Virus record (IMG/VR): IMGVR_UViG_3300025892_002268 | Span: 1-64,000 of that record | Source of the DNA: a virus | Length of the DNA: 64,000 bases | Direction: 5' to 3' (one strand) | Part shown: positions 31,921-40,274 of the stretch, piece by piece | Layout of the letters: every line of letters starts with the position of its first letter | How positions within the stretch are numbered: the first letter of the stretch is position 1 | Translations under genes and position numbers: made by a program | Notes under the pieces: generated by a model | Databases searched by the model: none | Told to the model about the DNA's origin: nothing | The model's input: only the letters and a program-made list of their open reading frames with translations

Positions 31921-32787
31921 ATGAATTACATTATTGCAAATGACGGAAACGCAACAGCGACAGTAGCAGGTGAAGTTTACACCTTTGGCAAGTCGCACCC
32001 AAGATACGAAAGACTTATTACTCATCTTAAGAATAATAATGTCGAACACTTTGAGGCATCCTACGACATTGTATCGCATGTAAATGCATATTGCGATGGA
32101 TATGCCAGCGTTGAAGATGGTAAGATGAAGTGGGATGGGATTGAGATGCCAGAGATGTTTGGTGGCACAATCCTTGATATGATCCAGCAGGGTTATCCTT
32201 TTGAGCCTATGCTTAACTTCCTTGATAACATGTCGCAGAATCCATCTGACCATGCTATTACAGAACTATTTGAGTTTATGGAAAACAAGAATATGCCTAT
32301 CACACCTGATGGACATTTCTTAGCATACAAGGCAGTAGATCCAAACTACAGAGATTTATATTCTCACACGTTTGATAACAGCGTTGGGAGTACATGTGAG
32401 GTTCCACGTACTAAAGTAAATGGAAACAGAGAGCATCACTGTGCTGCCGGACTACACGTTGGAGCGTTTGATTATGCCAAGTCGTATGGCGGGATTGACT
32501 TGGATGACAACGAAGGCGACGACGGCAACAAGCTTATGATTTGCAAGGTAAATCCACGCGATGTTGTAAGCGTACCAAACGACTGCCGTTGTCAGAAACT
32601 ACGCTGTTGTAAGTACGAGGTGGTCAGTGAGTTTGAAGACTTACTAAAGAGTGTTGTTCATATGACAAAGGACGACATTGATTACTCTAATCTTAAGAAG
32701 CGTAACGAGGAATGGATTTTTGAGGTCACTGCTAAGTTAGAGCGTATCAATAACGTTCTCAAGAAGCGTGAAGCTGTTCTTAGCTAG
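31921..32787 (+). CDS. rIIB: rIIB-like protein
   Basis: 288 residues. The blocks ILDMIQQGYPFEPMLNFLDN, FMENKNMPITPDGHFLAYKAV and HHCAAGLHVGAFDYAKSYGG are typical of rIIB-like proteins. It probably works with rIIA in exclusion resistance or membrane maintenance. Its own promoter and a CACAGGAGTTTGAA site allow separate control. A terminator follows. Confidence 0.85.
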   Translation: MNYIIANDGNATATVAGEVYTFGKSHPRYERLITHLKNNNVEHFEASYDIVSHVNAYCDGYASVEDGKMKWDGIEMPEMFGGTILDMIQQGYPFEPMLNFLDNMSQNPSDHAITELFEFMENKNMPITPDGHFLAYKAVDPNYRDLYSHTFDNSVGSTCEVPRTKVNGNREHHCAAGLHVGAFDYAKSYGGIDLDDNEGDDGNKLMICKVNPRDVVSVPNDCRCQKLRCCKYEVVSEFEDLLKSVVHMTKDDIDYSNLKKRNEEWIFEVTAKLERINNVLKKREAVLS

Positions 32788-32799
32788 TGGCTATAAGGA

Positions 32800-32850
32800 G
32801 GGGTGGGGCAAGTAGTGTGTGACTTGCCTCATCCCGGTCTTTGTTTTTTA
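32800..32850 (+). terminator. terminator after rIIB
   Basis: GGGTGGGGCAAGT pairs, with G-U wobbles, with ACTTGCCTCATCCC. GGTCTTTGTTTTTT follows. Confidence 0.75.
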
Positions 32851-32879
32851 CCTTAAGGCGGTAGAAACTATGAACACAA

Positions 32880-33158
32880 ATGTACAGGAATATTGATGTG
32901 GACGAACGATTGTTAAACATGGCAGCAAGATACTGGGACAAGAATGATCCCCTAACAGAAGAACAAGTACACTGGGTTTTAAGAGATGAAGGATACTCAA
33001 AGGACGAAATTGACAATGCGATCAGTGATTATTTCGCTATTCATATACGCTCTAACATTCTCCTTCATTATTGGATTGCACCAATTGTTCTAACAATAGT
33101 AATGATTGGCTTAGTTGTATATGTACAAAATTTAATATGGATTAATACTGGACCATGA
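32880..33158 (+). CDS. 92-residue protein with C-terminal membrane helix
   Basis: A helical N-terminal half (LLNMAARYWDKNDPLTEEQVHW) is followed by a transmembrane stretch (WIAPIVLTIVMIGLVVYV). The start is uncertain; GTG at 32897 behind AGGAATATTGAT is a good alternative. Function is unknown. Confidence 0.55.
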   Translation: MYRNIDVDERLLNMAARYWDKNDPLTEEQVHWVLRDEGYSKDEIDNAISDYFAIHIRSNILLHYWIAPIVLTIVMIGLVVYVQNLIWINTGP

Positions 33159-33373
33159 AAAAATATATTAATTTAGATGATCAATACGTATATCTTGTTG
33201 GTCTTGAAAATGTTGACGGACAAACAACCATGACTCTTGTAGACAAAACATCACACAGTGAAAGCTATGATTGCAAAGAAGACAGATTTGCCAATACAAG
33301 TATTCATATTGACAAATATAGACTTTTAAAATTAGCAGATTTTATATACGAACATTGCAATGAAACAAACTAA
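33155..33373 (+). CDS. 72-residue hypothetical protein
   Basis: A small beta-rich soluble protein starting in the stop of the previous gene. No motif is seen. Confidence 0.55.
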   Translation: MKKYINLDDQYVYLVGLENVDGQTTMTLVDKTSHSESYDCKEDRFANTSIHIDKYRLLKLADFIYEHCNETN

Positions 33374-33596
33374 AATTATTGCACTTGCAACACTTTGTTT
33401 TATTGGTATACTAATATTATTGTTATTACCAAGAAAAGAACTTACAGAGCAAGATAAAGTTAAACAATGGAGACCAAGAGATTTCTATTACATATATCAA
33501 ATGTGGACAGATAGAGATCTTATTGAATTAAAGGAAAAGATCGAACACGATGAAATGGTCAGAAATCAAGAAGTGGGCCAAGGCAAAAGGTTATAA
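33360..33596 (+). CDS. 78-residue N-anchored membrane protein
   Basis: A Lys-bearing N-terminus, one hydrophobic helix (IIALATLCFIGILILLLLP), then a highly charged helical tail. The topology is like i-spanins or small envelope anchors, but the neighbours are not lysis genes. It is not recognised. Confidence 0.55.
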   Translation: MKQTKIIALATLCFIGILILLLLPRKELTEQDKVKQWRPRDFYYIYQMWTDRDLIELKEKIEHDEMVRNQEVGQGKRL

Positions 33597-33798
33597 TGTC
33601 TCAAGAGAGAAGGCAGAGAATACCGATGAATATACATATGAGTACACTTGGGTTAAAGACGATGAATCATCTGGAGGTTTAGCTACAAGTGTTAAAGGTT
33701 TAGCAACTGATATATTTAATGATATAACAAATAATAAACATTTAGCACATCAATTACAATACAAGCAAGAATTTAAATGGTTTAAGAATGAAAATTAA
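33550..33798 (+). CDS. small conserved phage protein (82 aa)
   Basis: Begins MKWSEIKKWAKAKGYNVSREK, an opening shared by short proteins in other phages. It is basic at the N-terminus, with DDESSGGLAT in the middle. Function is unknown. It overlaps both neighbours. Confidence 0.65.
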   Translation: MKWSEIKKWAKAKGYNVSREKAENTDEYTYEYTWVKDDESSGGLATSVKGLATDIFNDITNNKHLAHQLQYKQEFKWFKNEN

Positions 33799-34867
33799 TT
33801 ACGAACCCAAGCTAGACTTTGATGATGTATTATTAGTCCCACATAGAAGCAGAACTGCTTCACGCTCTGATATTAAACTGGTACGTAACTTCTCATTCTA
33901 CCATTCTGATAACGTCTGGGAAGGTGTACCAATCTTTGCTGCAAACATGGACACAACTGGAAGCCTAGCCATGTCTAAGACATTAGCTGAATATGCTATG
34001 CCAACGTGTCTGCATAAGCACTACGAGGTAGACGATCTAGTGCGTGAATTATATTACCCTGAAACTCAATGGTATAGTATAGGTATTAAAGACGCAGATA
34101 TTTTTAAACTAAATGAGTTTAAAGAGAAGTCAGGTATGAATCCTAATATATGCATAGATGTAGCCAATGGTTATACAGACGACTTTGTTGCCTTCTGCAA
34201 TAAGGTAAGAAGTCAGGTAAGTAAACATACTATTATAATGGCTGGAAATGTTTGTACACCAGAGATGGTTCAGGAATTGATCTTGCATGGTGGAGTAGAT
34301 ATTGTTAAGATAGGTATTGGACCCGGATCTGCTTGCACAACAAGATTAAAAACTGGTGTTGGATTCCCTCAGTTGTCAGCTATAATAGAGTGTAGCCATG
34401 CAGCACATGGATTACGAAATGGAGATGGAAGATTAGGATTAGTATGTGCTGATGGTGGTTGTAGAACTCCTGCCGATGTGTGCAAGGCGTTTGCTGCTGG
34501 TGCAGACTTTGTAATGCTTGGTGGCATGTTGGCTGGAACGTATGAATGCGAGGGCGATTGGCAATACGAGTGGGTGTCAGATGGTAAACATGACTATCAT
34601 CATAAGATGGTTAGAACGTCCCTAAAGTTTTACGGCATGTCTTCAAGCGAAGCGCAGTCAAAGTATGGTGGAGTGAAAGATTATAGAGCTAGTGAAGGTC
34701 GTGTAAAAGAAGTGCCATACAAAGGACCAGCAAAGGATATTGTATTAGATGTATTGGGTGGACTTAGAAGTGCCTGTGCATATATTGGAGCAACTAAACT
34801 AAAAGATATGAACAAGTGTGCAGAATTTAATTTAGTAAATAGAACTCATTTTGACCAGAGTATGTAA
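33788..34867 (+). CDS. guaC: GMP reductase (IMPDH/GMPR family)
   Basis: 359-residue TIM barrel with LDFDDVLLVPHRS, VKIGIGPGSACTTR (catalytic-Cys loop), TGVGFPQLSAI and ADGGCRTPADV. The TRLKTGVGFPQ loop and the absence of CBS domains favour GMP reductase over IMP dehydrogenase. The reaction is GMP + NADPH to IMP + NH3. In an AT-rich phage it could convert guanine nucleotides to adenine precursors during infection. It overlaps the next small gene by one base. Confidence 0.85.
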   Translation: MKINYEPKLDFDDVLLVPHRSRTASRSDIKLVRNFSFYHSDNVWEGVPIFAANMDTTGSLAMSKTLAEYAMPTCLHKHYEVDDLVRELYYPETQWYSIGIKDADIFKLNEFKEKSGMNPNICIDVANGYTDDFVAFCNKVRSQVSKHTIIMAGNVCTPEMVQELILHGGVDIVKIGIGPGSACTTRLKTGVGFPQLSAIIECSHAAHGLRNGDGRLGLVCADGGCRTPADVCKAFAAGADFVMLGGMLAGTYECEGDWQYEWVSDGKHDYHHKMVRTSLKFYGMSSSEAQSKYGGVKDYRASEGRVKEVPYKGPAKDIVLDVLGGLRSACAYIGATKLKDMNKCAEFNLVNRTHFDQSM

Positions 34868-35025
34868 TGACATTACCAGCAATAATTATTTCTACACTAT
34901 GTTACATCTGGACATCTACCTGTTGTATTATAGGTCGTGACTATCCACACGCTTTAATGTGGTTCGCATACGCTTTAGCAAACTTAGGATTACTTTGGTA
35001 TGAATTCAATAAAATGGGACAATAG
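34867..35025 (+). CDS. 52-residue two-helix membrane protein
   Basis: ATG overlaps the guaC stop. Two hydrophobic segments (AIIISTLCYIWTSTCCIIG and MWFAYALANLGLLWYEF) with a short RDYPHA turn. Similar ALANLGLLWYE endings occur in small phage membrane proteins. It extends 26 nt into the deaminase gene. Confidence 0.65.
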   Translation: MTLPAIIISTLCYIWTSTCCIIGRDYPHALMWFAYALANLGLLWYEFNKMGQ

Positions 35026-35446
35026 ATTTCTTGAGTTAGCCAAACTAGTCGGATCGTGGTCGAAAGATCCGTCAACTCAAGTGGGTGCTGTAATAGTAGA
35101 TAGTAATAATAGAATTGTGTCTATTGGTTTCAATGGTTTGCCTCAAGGGGTTGTGGATTCTGAAGAAAGGTTAGTTGACAGAGAGGCTAAATACCATATA
35201 ATTGTACATGCAGAAGCAAACGCTCTTATGTTTGCCAATAAGTCAGTAGAAGGCTGTACATTATACACTTGGCCTTTTCAGCCATGTTCAAGATGTGCTG
35301 GTCTGATTATACAATCTGGTATCAACAGGGTGGTTTCAGTAGTACACTCTGAAGAGAGGTGGAAAAAAAATTTCTCAATCGCATACGATCTGCTTAATGA
35401 AGCAGGGGTAAAAGTTAGCTTAACAAATGGAATAGAGTGGACATGA
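35000..35446 (+). CDS. deoxycytidylate deaminase-like enzyme
   Basis: 148 residues. Zinc-site motifs HAEAN (catalytic Glu) and PCSRCAG are clear, with STQVGAVIVD and GFNGLP upstream as in dCMP deaminases. Conversion of dCMP to dUMP would supply ThyX. The start lies inside the preceding membrane-protein gene. Confidence 0.85.
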   Translation: MNSIKWDNRFLELAKLVGSWSKDPSTQVGAVIVDSNNRIVSIGFNGLPQGVVDSEERLVDREAKYHIIVHAEANALMFANKSVEGCTLYTWPFQPCSRCAGLIIQSGINRVVSVVHSEERWKKNFSIAYDLLNEAGVKVSLTNGIEWT

Positions 35447-35661
35447 GTTACGACAAAGATTATATAGACGAGCAGAGGAAAAAATCTATAGAAACTTTAG
35501 TTGCTGATTGTTATATGGCACACCAAGAAGCTATAATAGTTCAGCTGATATATCGACTTGAAAAAGAATACCGAGAACTTGCCGCTCTCGCTAGCTTAGG
35601 AGAATATCAGGAAACTTGGACGCATAAAAAATTGTTAGATTATGTTACTTATGAAACTTAA
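35443..35661 (+). CDS. 72-residue hypothetical protein
   Basis: A charged helical protein (RLEKEYRELAALASLGEY). ATG at 35443 overlaps the stop of the deaminase. No motif is seen. Confidence 0.55.
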   Translation: MSYDKDYIDEQRKKSIETLVADCYMAHQEAIIVQLIYRLEKEYRELAALASLGEYQETWTHKKLLDYVTYET

Positions 35662-35672
35662 AAGGAGAAGAT

Positions 35673-35849
35673 ATGCCAACAGTAAAAGAAATGGCTGAAT
35701 CGCATCTTGGGAATGTACAGAAAGCGATAGCTGATTTAGAAACGCAAAAAAACCAAATTGATGATGAGATTAAAAAATTACAATCTTATCTGGCAGAAGG
35801 TATCAGTACTTTAGGTGGTGATGAGAATGTTTCCAAGGAAAATAATTAA
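35673..35849 (+). CDS. 58-residue coiled-coil protein
   Basis: AAAGGAG precedes MPTVKEMAESHLGNVQKAIAD. The heptad-like LETQKNQIDDEIKKLQSYL segment is a coiled coil. Similar small proteins occur widely in phages, function unknown. Confidence 0.65.
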   Translation: MPTVKEMAESHLGNVQKAIADLETQKNQIDDEIKKLQSYLAEGISTLGGDENVSKENN

Positions 35850-35864
35850 AAGGAGAAGTGTAAA

Positions 35865-36182
35865 ATGAATAATGTTGATTTTTTTACAAGATTGTACAAC
35901 GTAGCAGATGCATATCATTGGGATATTAATGACAAGAAGGTCACTGCTACATTTCAAAGTGGACCACATCGTGGAGAAACCTTGAATCCAATCACAGCAT
36001 TGGCTCACAAGTCTGGACTTGGTGTTTTTAATAACACAAGAGAAGGAACACAAAATGCAGCAAGTGCTTTGGGAATTTCTAGAACTTTTGCTAGAAATGT
36101 TTACAGTGCTACCATCGGTAGTAATAATCGTGGGAATACGCAAGTGCTTCGTGGAAAAATTCGTTCAGCTTTGGAGGTATAG
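35865..36182 (+). CDS. conserved phage protein (105 aa)
   Basis: Contains ADAYHWDINDKKVTATF, NPITALAHKSG and FNNTREGTQNAASALG, conserved blocks of a phage small protein without known activity. It is immediately upstream of ssb and probably cotranscribed with it. Confidence 0.65.
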   Translation: MNNVDFFTRLYNVADAYHWDINDKKVTATFQSGPHRGETLNPITALAHKSGLGVFNNTREGTQNAASALGISRTFARNVYSATIGSNNRGNTQVLRGKIRSALEV

Positions 36183-36527
36183 ATGAATATTAATACTTGG
36201 TTGGGGTGTGGTAGGTTAACTAAAGATGCAGATTTTAACGTTACCCAAAAGGGTACGTCTATGGCTAAATTTCGCATGGCTGTAAACGATAGGCGTAATG
36301 ACGACACTTTGTATCTGAATGTTTTGTGTTTTGGCAAGATGGCTGAAGCGCTCAAAGAACATTTGACTAGAGGTAGACTAGTGGGAGTTCAAGGTAAAAT
36401 CAAGATTGACGACTACCAAGACAAGGAAGGTAATCCAAGAAATTCTGTTTGTGTTATGGCAGATGAAATTTCTTTGGGGCCATCTCCCAATAGTAATAGT
36501 GAAACGACAACAAAAGAAAATAATTAA
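36183..36527 (+). CDS. ssb: single-stranded DNA-binding protein
   Basis: 114-residue OB-fold: LGCGRLTKDADFNVT, MAKFRMAVND, LYLNVLCFGKMAEALKEHL and GRLVGVQGKI follow bacterial SSB order. The tail is short, Ser/Thr/Asn-rich, and lacks the usual DDxxF tip, so partner binding may differ. It coats ssDNA during phage replication and recombination. Confidence 0.85.
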   Translation: MNINTWLGCGRLTKDADFNVTQKGTSMAKFRMAVNDRRNDDTLYLNVLCFGKMAEALKEHLTRGRLVGVQGKIKIDDYQDKEGNPRNSVCVMADEISLGPSPNSNSETTTKENN

Positions 36528-36529
36528 CA

Positions 36530-36630
36530 TTTAGTCTCAATTATTAATATTTATTAATATTTAGCGAGTATTGTTGATAACTTTTAGCCGCAATGATTAC
36601 TTAATAGTTACCTTTAGTGCGCATAGTTGT
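36530..36630 (+). promoter_or_regulatory. four-unit TTTAG iteron-like array
   Basis: Units start at 36530, 36560, 36583 and 36613 with pattern TTTAG(T/C)NN(C/G)NATNNTT, all in the same orientation, spaced 30, 23 and 30 bp. No ORF. It could be an operator, a phage promoter cluster or a replication origin. Confidence 0.5.
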
Positions 36631-36636
36631 CAAGAA

Positions 36637-36668
36637 CCCTCAACAGAACTCCTGTTGGGGGTTTTTTT
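36637..36668 (+). terminator. rho-independent terminator
   Basis: A 10-bp stem CCCTCAACAG / CTGTTGGGGG (one G-U pair), 5-nt loop and seven T. It ends the ssb unit. Confidence 0.88.
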
Positions 36669-36682
36669 CTAAAGAAGTTACC

Positions 36683-36710
36683 TTGACATTGACGATAACT
36701 GTGTTATAAT
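36683..36710 (+). promoter_or_regulatory. sigma70-like promoter with CGAT spacer motif
   Basis: TTGACA, 16-nt spacer TTGACGATAACTGTGT, TATAAT. Starts the 36730 unit. Confidence 0.82.
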
Positions 36711-36729
36711 GGTGTAAAGGAGAAAAGTT

Positions 36730-37068
36730 ATGGGACATGAAGACACAGTACTTAGCCAATTAATTGCGTTTGCAATGCTTGTGTTAGCCGTTTATCATTT
36801 TTGCAAAGGTTATAGCAAGGGTTCAAAAATTGACTTGGATAATATAGAAATTTTTAGAGTACAACCTATACAACAACCTCAAGAGTTTAAAGCAACAGTT
36901 AAAGCAAAAGTTAAACCAGCATACAGTGACTTTCAACTGGAATGTCTTGCTGCTTTAGAGGCTATTGGTTATAAAACTAAAAAGGAAAGAGTTTTCATAT
37001 TACACTCTGTGTTCAATGAACACAATCCTTCAACAGTACAAGACTTTATAGCAAAGGTATACAAATGA
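36730..37068 (+). CDS. membrane-anchored protein with RuvA-C-like helices
   Basis: 112 residues: an N-terminal transmembrane helix (LIAFAMLVLAVYHFC), a Pro/Lys linker, and a C-terminal FQLECLAALEAIGYKTKKER segment resembling RuvA C-terminal three-helix domains in phage proteins. Function is unknown. Confidence 0.55.
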   Translation: MGHEDTVLSQLIAFAMLVLAVYHFCKGYSKGSKIDLDNIEIFRVQPIQQPQEFKATVKAKVKPAYSDFQLECLAALEAIGYKTKKERVFILHSVFNEHNPSTVQDFIAKVYK

Positions 37069-37604
37069 ACAACGTAAAAGGTATGAGGACGTATTTAGCT
37101 GGGGCTATGGACAGAGTTATTGACGGTGGAGTTGGCTGGAGAAATGCGATTACTCCAATGCTAAAAGAGTTAAAAATTGATGTTATAGACCCATGCGATA
37201 AGCCTATTGAGTCAGCAAAGGAAGGTCCAGACACTAGAACTATTATAAATTATTACAAAGAAACTGGACAGTTTAATAAGATTAGAGAAGAGTATGGTCA
37301 TATAAGAAACGCTGATCTACGCTGTGTAGATGTTTCTGATTTTATTATTGCTCACATTGATATCAACGTTCACATGTGCGGATCATACGAAGAAATATCT
37401 ACAGCAAACAGGCAAAAGAAGCCGATACTAGTATGGTGCGAACAAGGTAAAATGCTAGCACCTAATTGGTTGTTTTTTATGCTGCCTCATGAGCATATAT
37501 TTAGTTCTATGGATCAATTATTAGCTTATTTATATGATGTGTCTAGGTGTGAAGATACGGCTAAACTAAAACGATGGTTCTTCTTTGACAAGAAAGTTGT
37601 ATAA
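37065..37604 (+). CDS. nucleoside 2-deoxyribosyltransferase-like protein
   Basis: 179 residues. YLAGAMD near the start, GVGWRNAI, ADLRCVDVSDFIIAHID and MCGSYEEISTA follow the NDT/DUF4406-type fold that exchanges or hydrolyses the base of deoxynucleosides. It could salvage nucleosides or make unusual ones. With guaC, thyX and the deaminase it forms a nucleotide-remodelling set. Confidence 0.7.
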   Translation: MNNVKGMRTYLAGAMDRVIDGGVGWRNAITPMLKELKIDVIDPCDKPIESAKEGPDTRTIINYYKETGQFNKIREEYGHIRNADLRCVDVSDFIIAHIDINVHMCGSYEEISTANRQKKPILVWCEQGKMLAPNWLFFMLPHEHIFSSMDQLLAYLYDVSRCEDTAKLKRWFFFDKKVV

Positions 37605-38410
37605 TGAATAAATTAAAACTGCCTGATGTAACACTAATAAGTATTTGTGGAACTCCAAAATATACTCCTATTAGCAAAGTTTCCTTGCATCATTGCCAAA
37701 AGTATGTAGAGTTTGGTGATGTTTTGTTATTTTCTAGTGAGGATGACGACGAATTTAAAACTGTCAAGACACCACTTATGGATTTCTGTATGTATAATAA
37801 ATTCTGTGTAGAAGAATTAAAAAATTATATCAAAACAGACTACTGCCTAATTGTTCAAGAAGATAGTTCTATCACTGATCCAAGTTTTTGGACTGATGAC
37901 TTCCTAAACTTTGATTACATCGGATCGCCTTGGCCCATGTATAATTTTAGAGTTGGCAATGGAGGATTTAGCTTGAGAAGTAAGAAATTTCTTGAAGAAT
38001 CATCTAAGATAAAGTATACTGGGGATGCTCATATTAAAGCTGGTTTTGATCAAAAACAGTTTTCGCAAGGACTGTCTACACCAGAAGACTTTTTCCTTTG
38101 TTACATAAAACAAGATGAGTTAGAGAGAAATGGTGTTAAATTTGCAGATCCTGTAACAGCATATCAGTTTGCTGTTGAGTATCAGGGGACAGGAGTGTTA
38201 GAGGGAGAAGAAGAGAAAGGTGAGTGGATAGTTAAGACTTTTAACCCAATGGAAGTAGAGACTTATAAGTCATTCGGCTTTCATGGACGGTTTAATGTTG
38301 GAGGCATGAAAGAGTTGCTAAAAACTAAAAAAGAGATCTACGGAATAGATGAGTTAACTAGTGTCCCATCCTTGTCGAAAGTAACAATGTCTATGAATAA
38401 GAAAGTATGA
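37604..38410 (+). CDS. DUF5672-type glycosyltransferase
   Basis: 268 residues. The diagnostic blocks are LIVQEDSS (DxD-like), FDYIGSPWPM and RVGNGGFSLRSKKFLE, as in DUF5672 proteins, probable GT-A glycosyltransferases. It starts a third small glycan unit with the GT4 gene. The acceptor is unknown; fibre or surface glycans are possible. Confidence 0.75.
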   Translation: MNKLKLPDVTLISICGTPKYTPISKVSLHHCQKYVEFGDVLLFSSEDDDEFKTVKTPLMDFCMYNKFCVEELKNYIKTDYCLIVQEDSSITDPSFWTDDFLNFDYIGSPWPMYNFRVGNGGFSLRSKKFLEESSKIKYTGDAHIKAGFDQKQFSQGLSTPEDFFLCYIKQDELERNGVKFADPVTAYQFAVEYQGTGVLEGEEEKGEWIVKTFNPMEVETYKSFGFHGRFNVGGMKELLKTKKEIYGIDELTSVPSLSKVTMSMNKKV

Positions 38411-39501
38411 AAATAATGGATTTAAATTTAATGTTCCCAATTAATCAGCTGGGATATGGCATAGCAGGAACAAACATATGTAAAGAGCTGACAAAAATAT
38501 GTCATGCTAGCCTTTCACCAATCGGTCCAATAGAGGTAGTATTACAGTCGGATGTAGAACCTTTAAAGAAAGCGTTGAGTAATTACCAAATGTTAAACTT
38601 TGATGCTCCGTGCGTCAAGATGTGGCATCAGAATGATATGGGATCTTTTGTGGGCAGAGGAAAGAGGATAGGTTTTCCATTCTTTGAAATGGATATTTTT
38701 AACGAGATAGAAAAACATCATCTTAACTCATTAGATGCTATATTTGTCTGTTCCGAATGGGCTAAGAACATATGTCTTAAAAATTTAAAACTTAATGAAA
38801 ATCAAATACATGTGATACCTCTTGGTGTAGACAGAAACTTATTCCCAACGGCTGAAAATAACACTAATAAGAATACAATATTCTTTAATTGTGGTAAGTG
38901 GGAGGTTAGGAAAGGACATGATGTACTTGTTGAGGTTTTTAATAAATCATTTAATGAAAATGACGACGTAGAATTGTGGCTTATGTGTAGCAATCCATTT
39001 CTTTCGCCAGAAGAATCAAATCATTGGGAATCTTTTTATAAACAATCCAATTTAGGTCATAAAATAAGAATACTTCCAAGAGCAAAGACTCAAGAAGAAG
39101 TGTATAATATTATGTCTCAAGTAGATTGCGGAGTCTTCCCCTCCAGAGCGGAGGGTTGGAACTTGGAACTTTTAGAATTAATGTCTTGCGGTAAAAATGT
39201 TATAGCAACAAATTATTCAGCCCACACAGAATTCTGCAACAGTGAAAACTGTTTCTTAATTGAGACTACAGAACAAGAAACAGCTTATGATGGAAAATGG
39301 TTTACTGGACAAGGAAACTGGGCAAAACTGTCGGAGACGGTAATTCAAGACTTGATAAACAATATGCAAAATGTTCATCAGTTAAAGCAGAATCAAGAGT
39401 TAAAGCCAAACCAGCAAGGCATCACAACAGCTGAAAAATTCTCTTGGGAGGAATCAGCTAGAAAGATACTCCACCATGTTCAACATATTCAAAAGAAATA
39501 A
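38407..39501 (+). CDS. GT4-family glycosyltransferase
   Basis: 364-residue GT-B enzyme. VIPLGVD, FNCGKWEVRKGHDVLVEVF and PSRAEGWNLELLELMSCG (the E-x7-E region) are clear. The first third carries an acceptor domain with FPFFEMDIF. It overlaps the DUF5672 gene by ATGA. Donor and acceptor are not predictable. Confidence 0.8.
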   Translation: MKIMDLNLMFPINQLGYGIAGTNICKELTKICHASLSPIGPIEVVLQSDVEPLKKALSNYQMLNFDAPCVKMWHQNDMGSFVGRGKRIGFPFFEMDIFNEIEKHHLNSLDAIFVCSEWAKNICLKNLKLNENQIHVIPLGVDRNLFPTAENNTNKNTIFFNCGKWEVRKGHDVLVEVFNKSFNENDDVELWLMCSNPFLSPEESNHWESFYKQSNLGHKIRILPRAKTQEEVYNIMSQVDCGVFPSRAEGWNLELLELMSCGKNVIATNYSAHTEFCNSENCFLIETTEQETAYDGKWFTGQGNWAKLSETVIQDLINNMQNVHQLKQNQELKPNQQGITTAEKFSWEESARKILHHVQHIQKK

Positions 39502-39847
39502 AGAAGAAACAGAAGTAGAACAAGAAAAAGAATTAGCAAGTGTTAAATTTTATATTACTAACGTTCAAGATCCACCACGGGTTTCAATAAATATAGATAG
39601 CTATGACAATGAGTGTATTAACTCTTTATGTTGTATAGTTTCTTTGTTGTCTGAAGAATACCTTACTGTAGAAACTATAAATATAATTAAACAATATATG
39701 ATAGAAAATGATAAATCTGATATTTTTTCATCAATTGCTTTAAAGCTGGGAGAAATGGAAGCGTTTAAAAAAGAGTTTAAATCCACACCTGAATCGTCAC
39801 ACATAACAGAACCTTGTATTAAACCATCTGACTTATCTAATTACTAA
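39476..39847 (+). CDS. 123-residue hypothetical protein
   Basis: It starts inside the GT4 gene. Positively then negatively charged N-terminus, helical remainder, no recognised motif. By position it leads into the sigma-factor group. Confidence 0.55.
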   Translation: MFNIFKRNKEETEVEQEKELASVKFYITNVQDPPRVSINIDSYDNECINSLCCIVSLLSEEYLTVETINIIKQYMIENDKSDIFSSIALKLGEMEAFKKEFKSTPESSHITEPCIKPSDLSNY

Positions 39848-39848
39848 T

Positions 39849-40274
39849 ATGAAAAACAAAATAGGTTGGCAAAAATACGAAGCGCTATTAGAAGAGCAGA
39901 TGTCTTCTACATTCATAACAGACTTATTGAAAAATTCAGTTGACGCTATGACAGAAGAAGACAATACTGAAGAAACGGCGTATCAAGACCAAGAAGAACA
40001 AATTGATGATAGTGATTCTATCATGATACCTATGAGTTCCAAACTTATAGAAGATGCTATGATGATTACCAATTTTGACTGTTGGTTGGGTCATACTAAT
40101 TTTGATATTACTCCTCATGTTAAAAGAATACTAGACAGTACACAAGGCGTTGAGCTATTACGTGTAATGAGTAGGTATCGTTTTTTCATAGGAGTTGGAA
40201 AGATGTTTGAATTTACAGAAGTGCGTAAGAATATTGAAGAACAATTAACTCAGGAGACTACGGATGAAAATTGA
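39849..40274 (+). CDS. 141-residue acidic phage protein
   Basis: A very acidic middle (EEDNTEETAYQDQEEQIDDSD) separates two folded parts. The second has NFDCWLGHTNFDIT and LRVMSRYRFFIGVGKMFEF. It overlaps the sigma-like gene by 11 nt, so the two may act together, for example as a co-activator. That is inference only. Confidence 0.55.
   Translation: MKNKIGWQKYEALLEEQMSSTFITDLLKNSVDAMTEEDNTEETAYQDQEEQIDDSDSIMIPMSSKLIEDAMMITNFDCWLGHTNFDITPHVKRILDSTQGVELLRVMSRYRFFIGVGKMFEFTEVRKNIEEQLTQETTDEN

Noticed and set aside
36540-36570. Short repeated ATTAATATTTATTAATATT as CRISPR-like repeats
   Set aside because: Units are too short and AT-simple, with no unique spacers of constant length; they are part of the TTTAG array.
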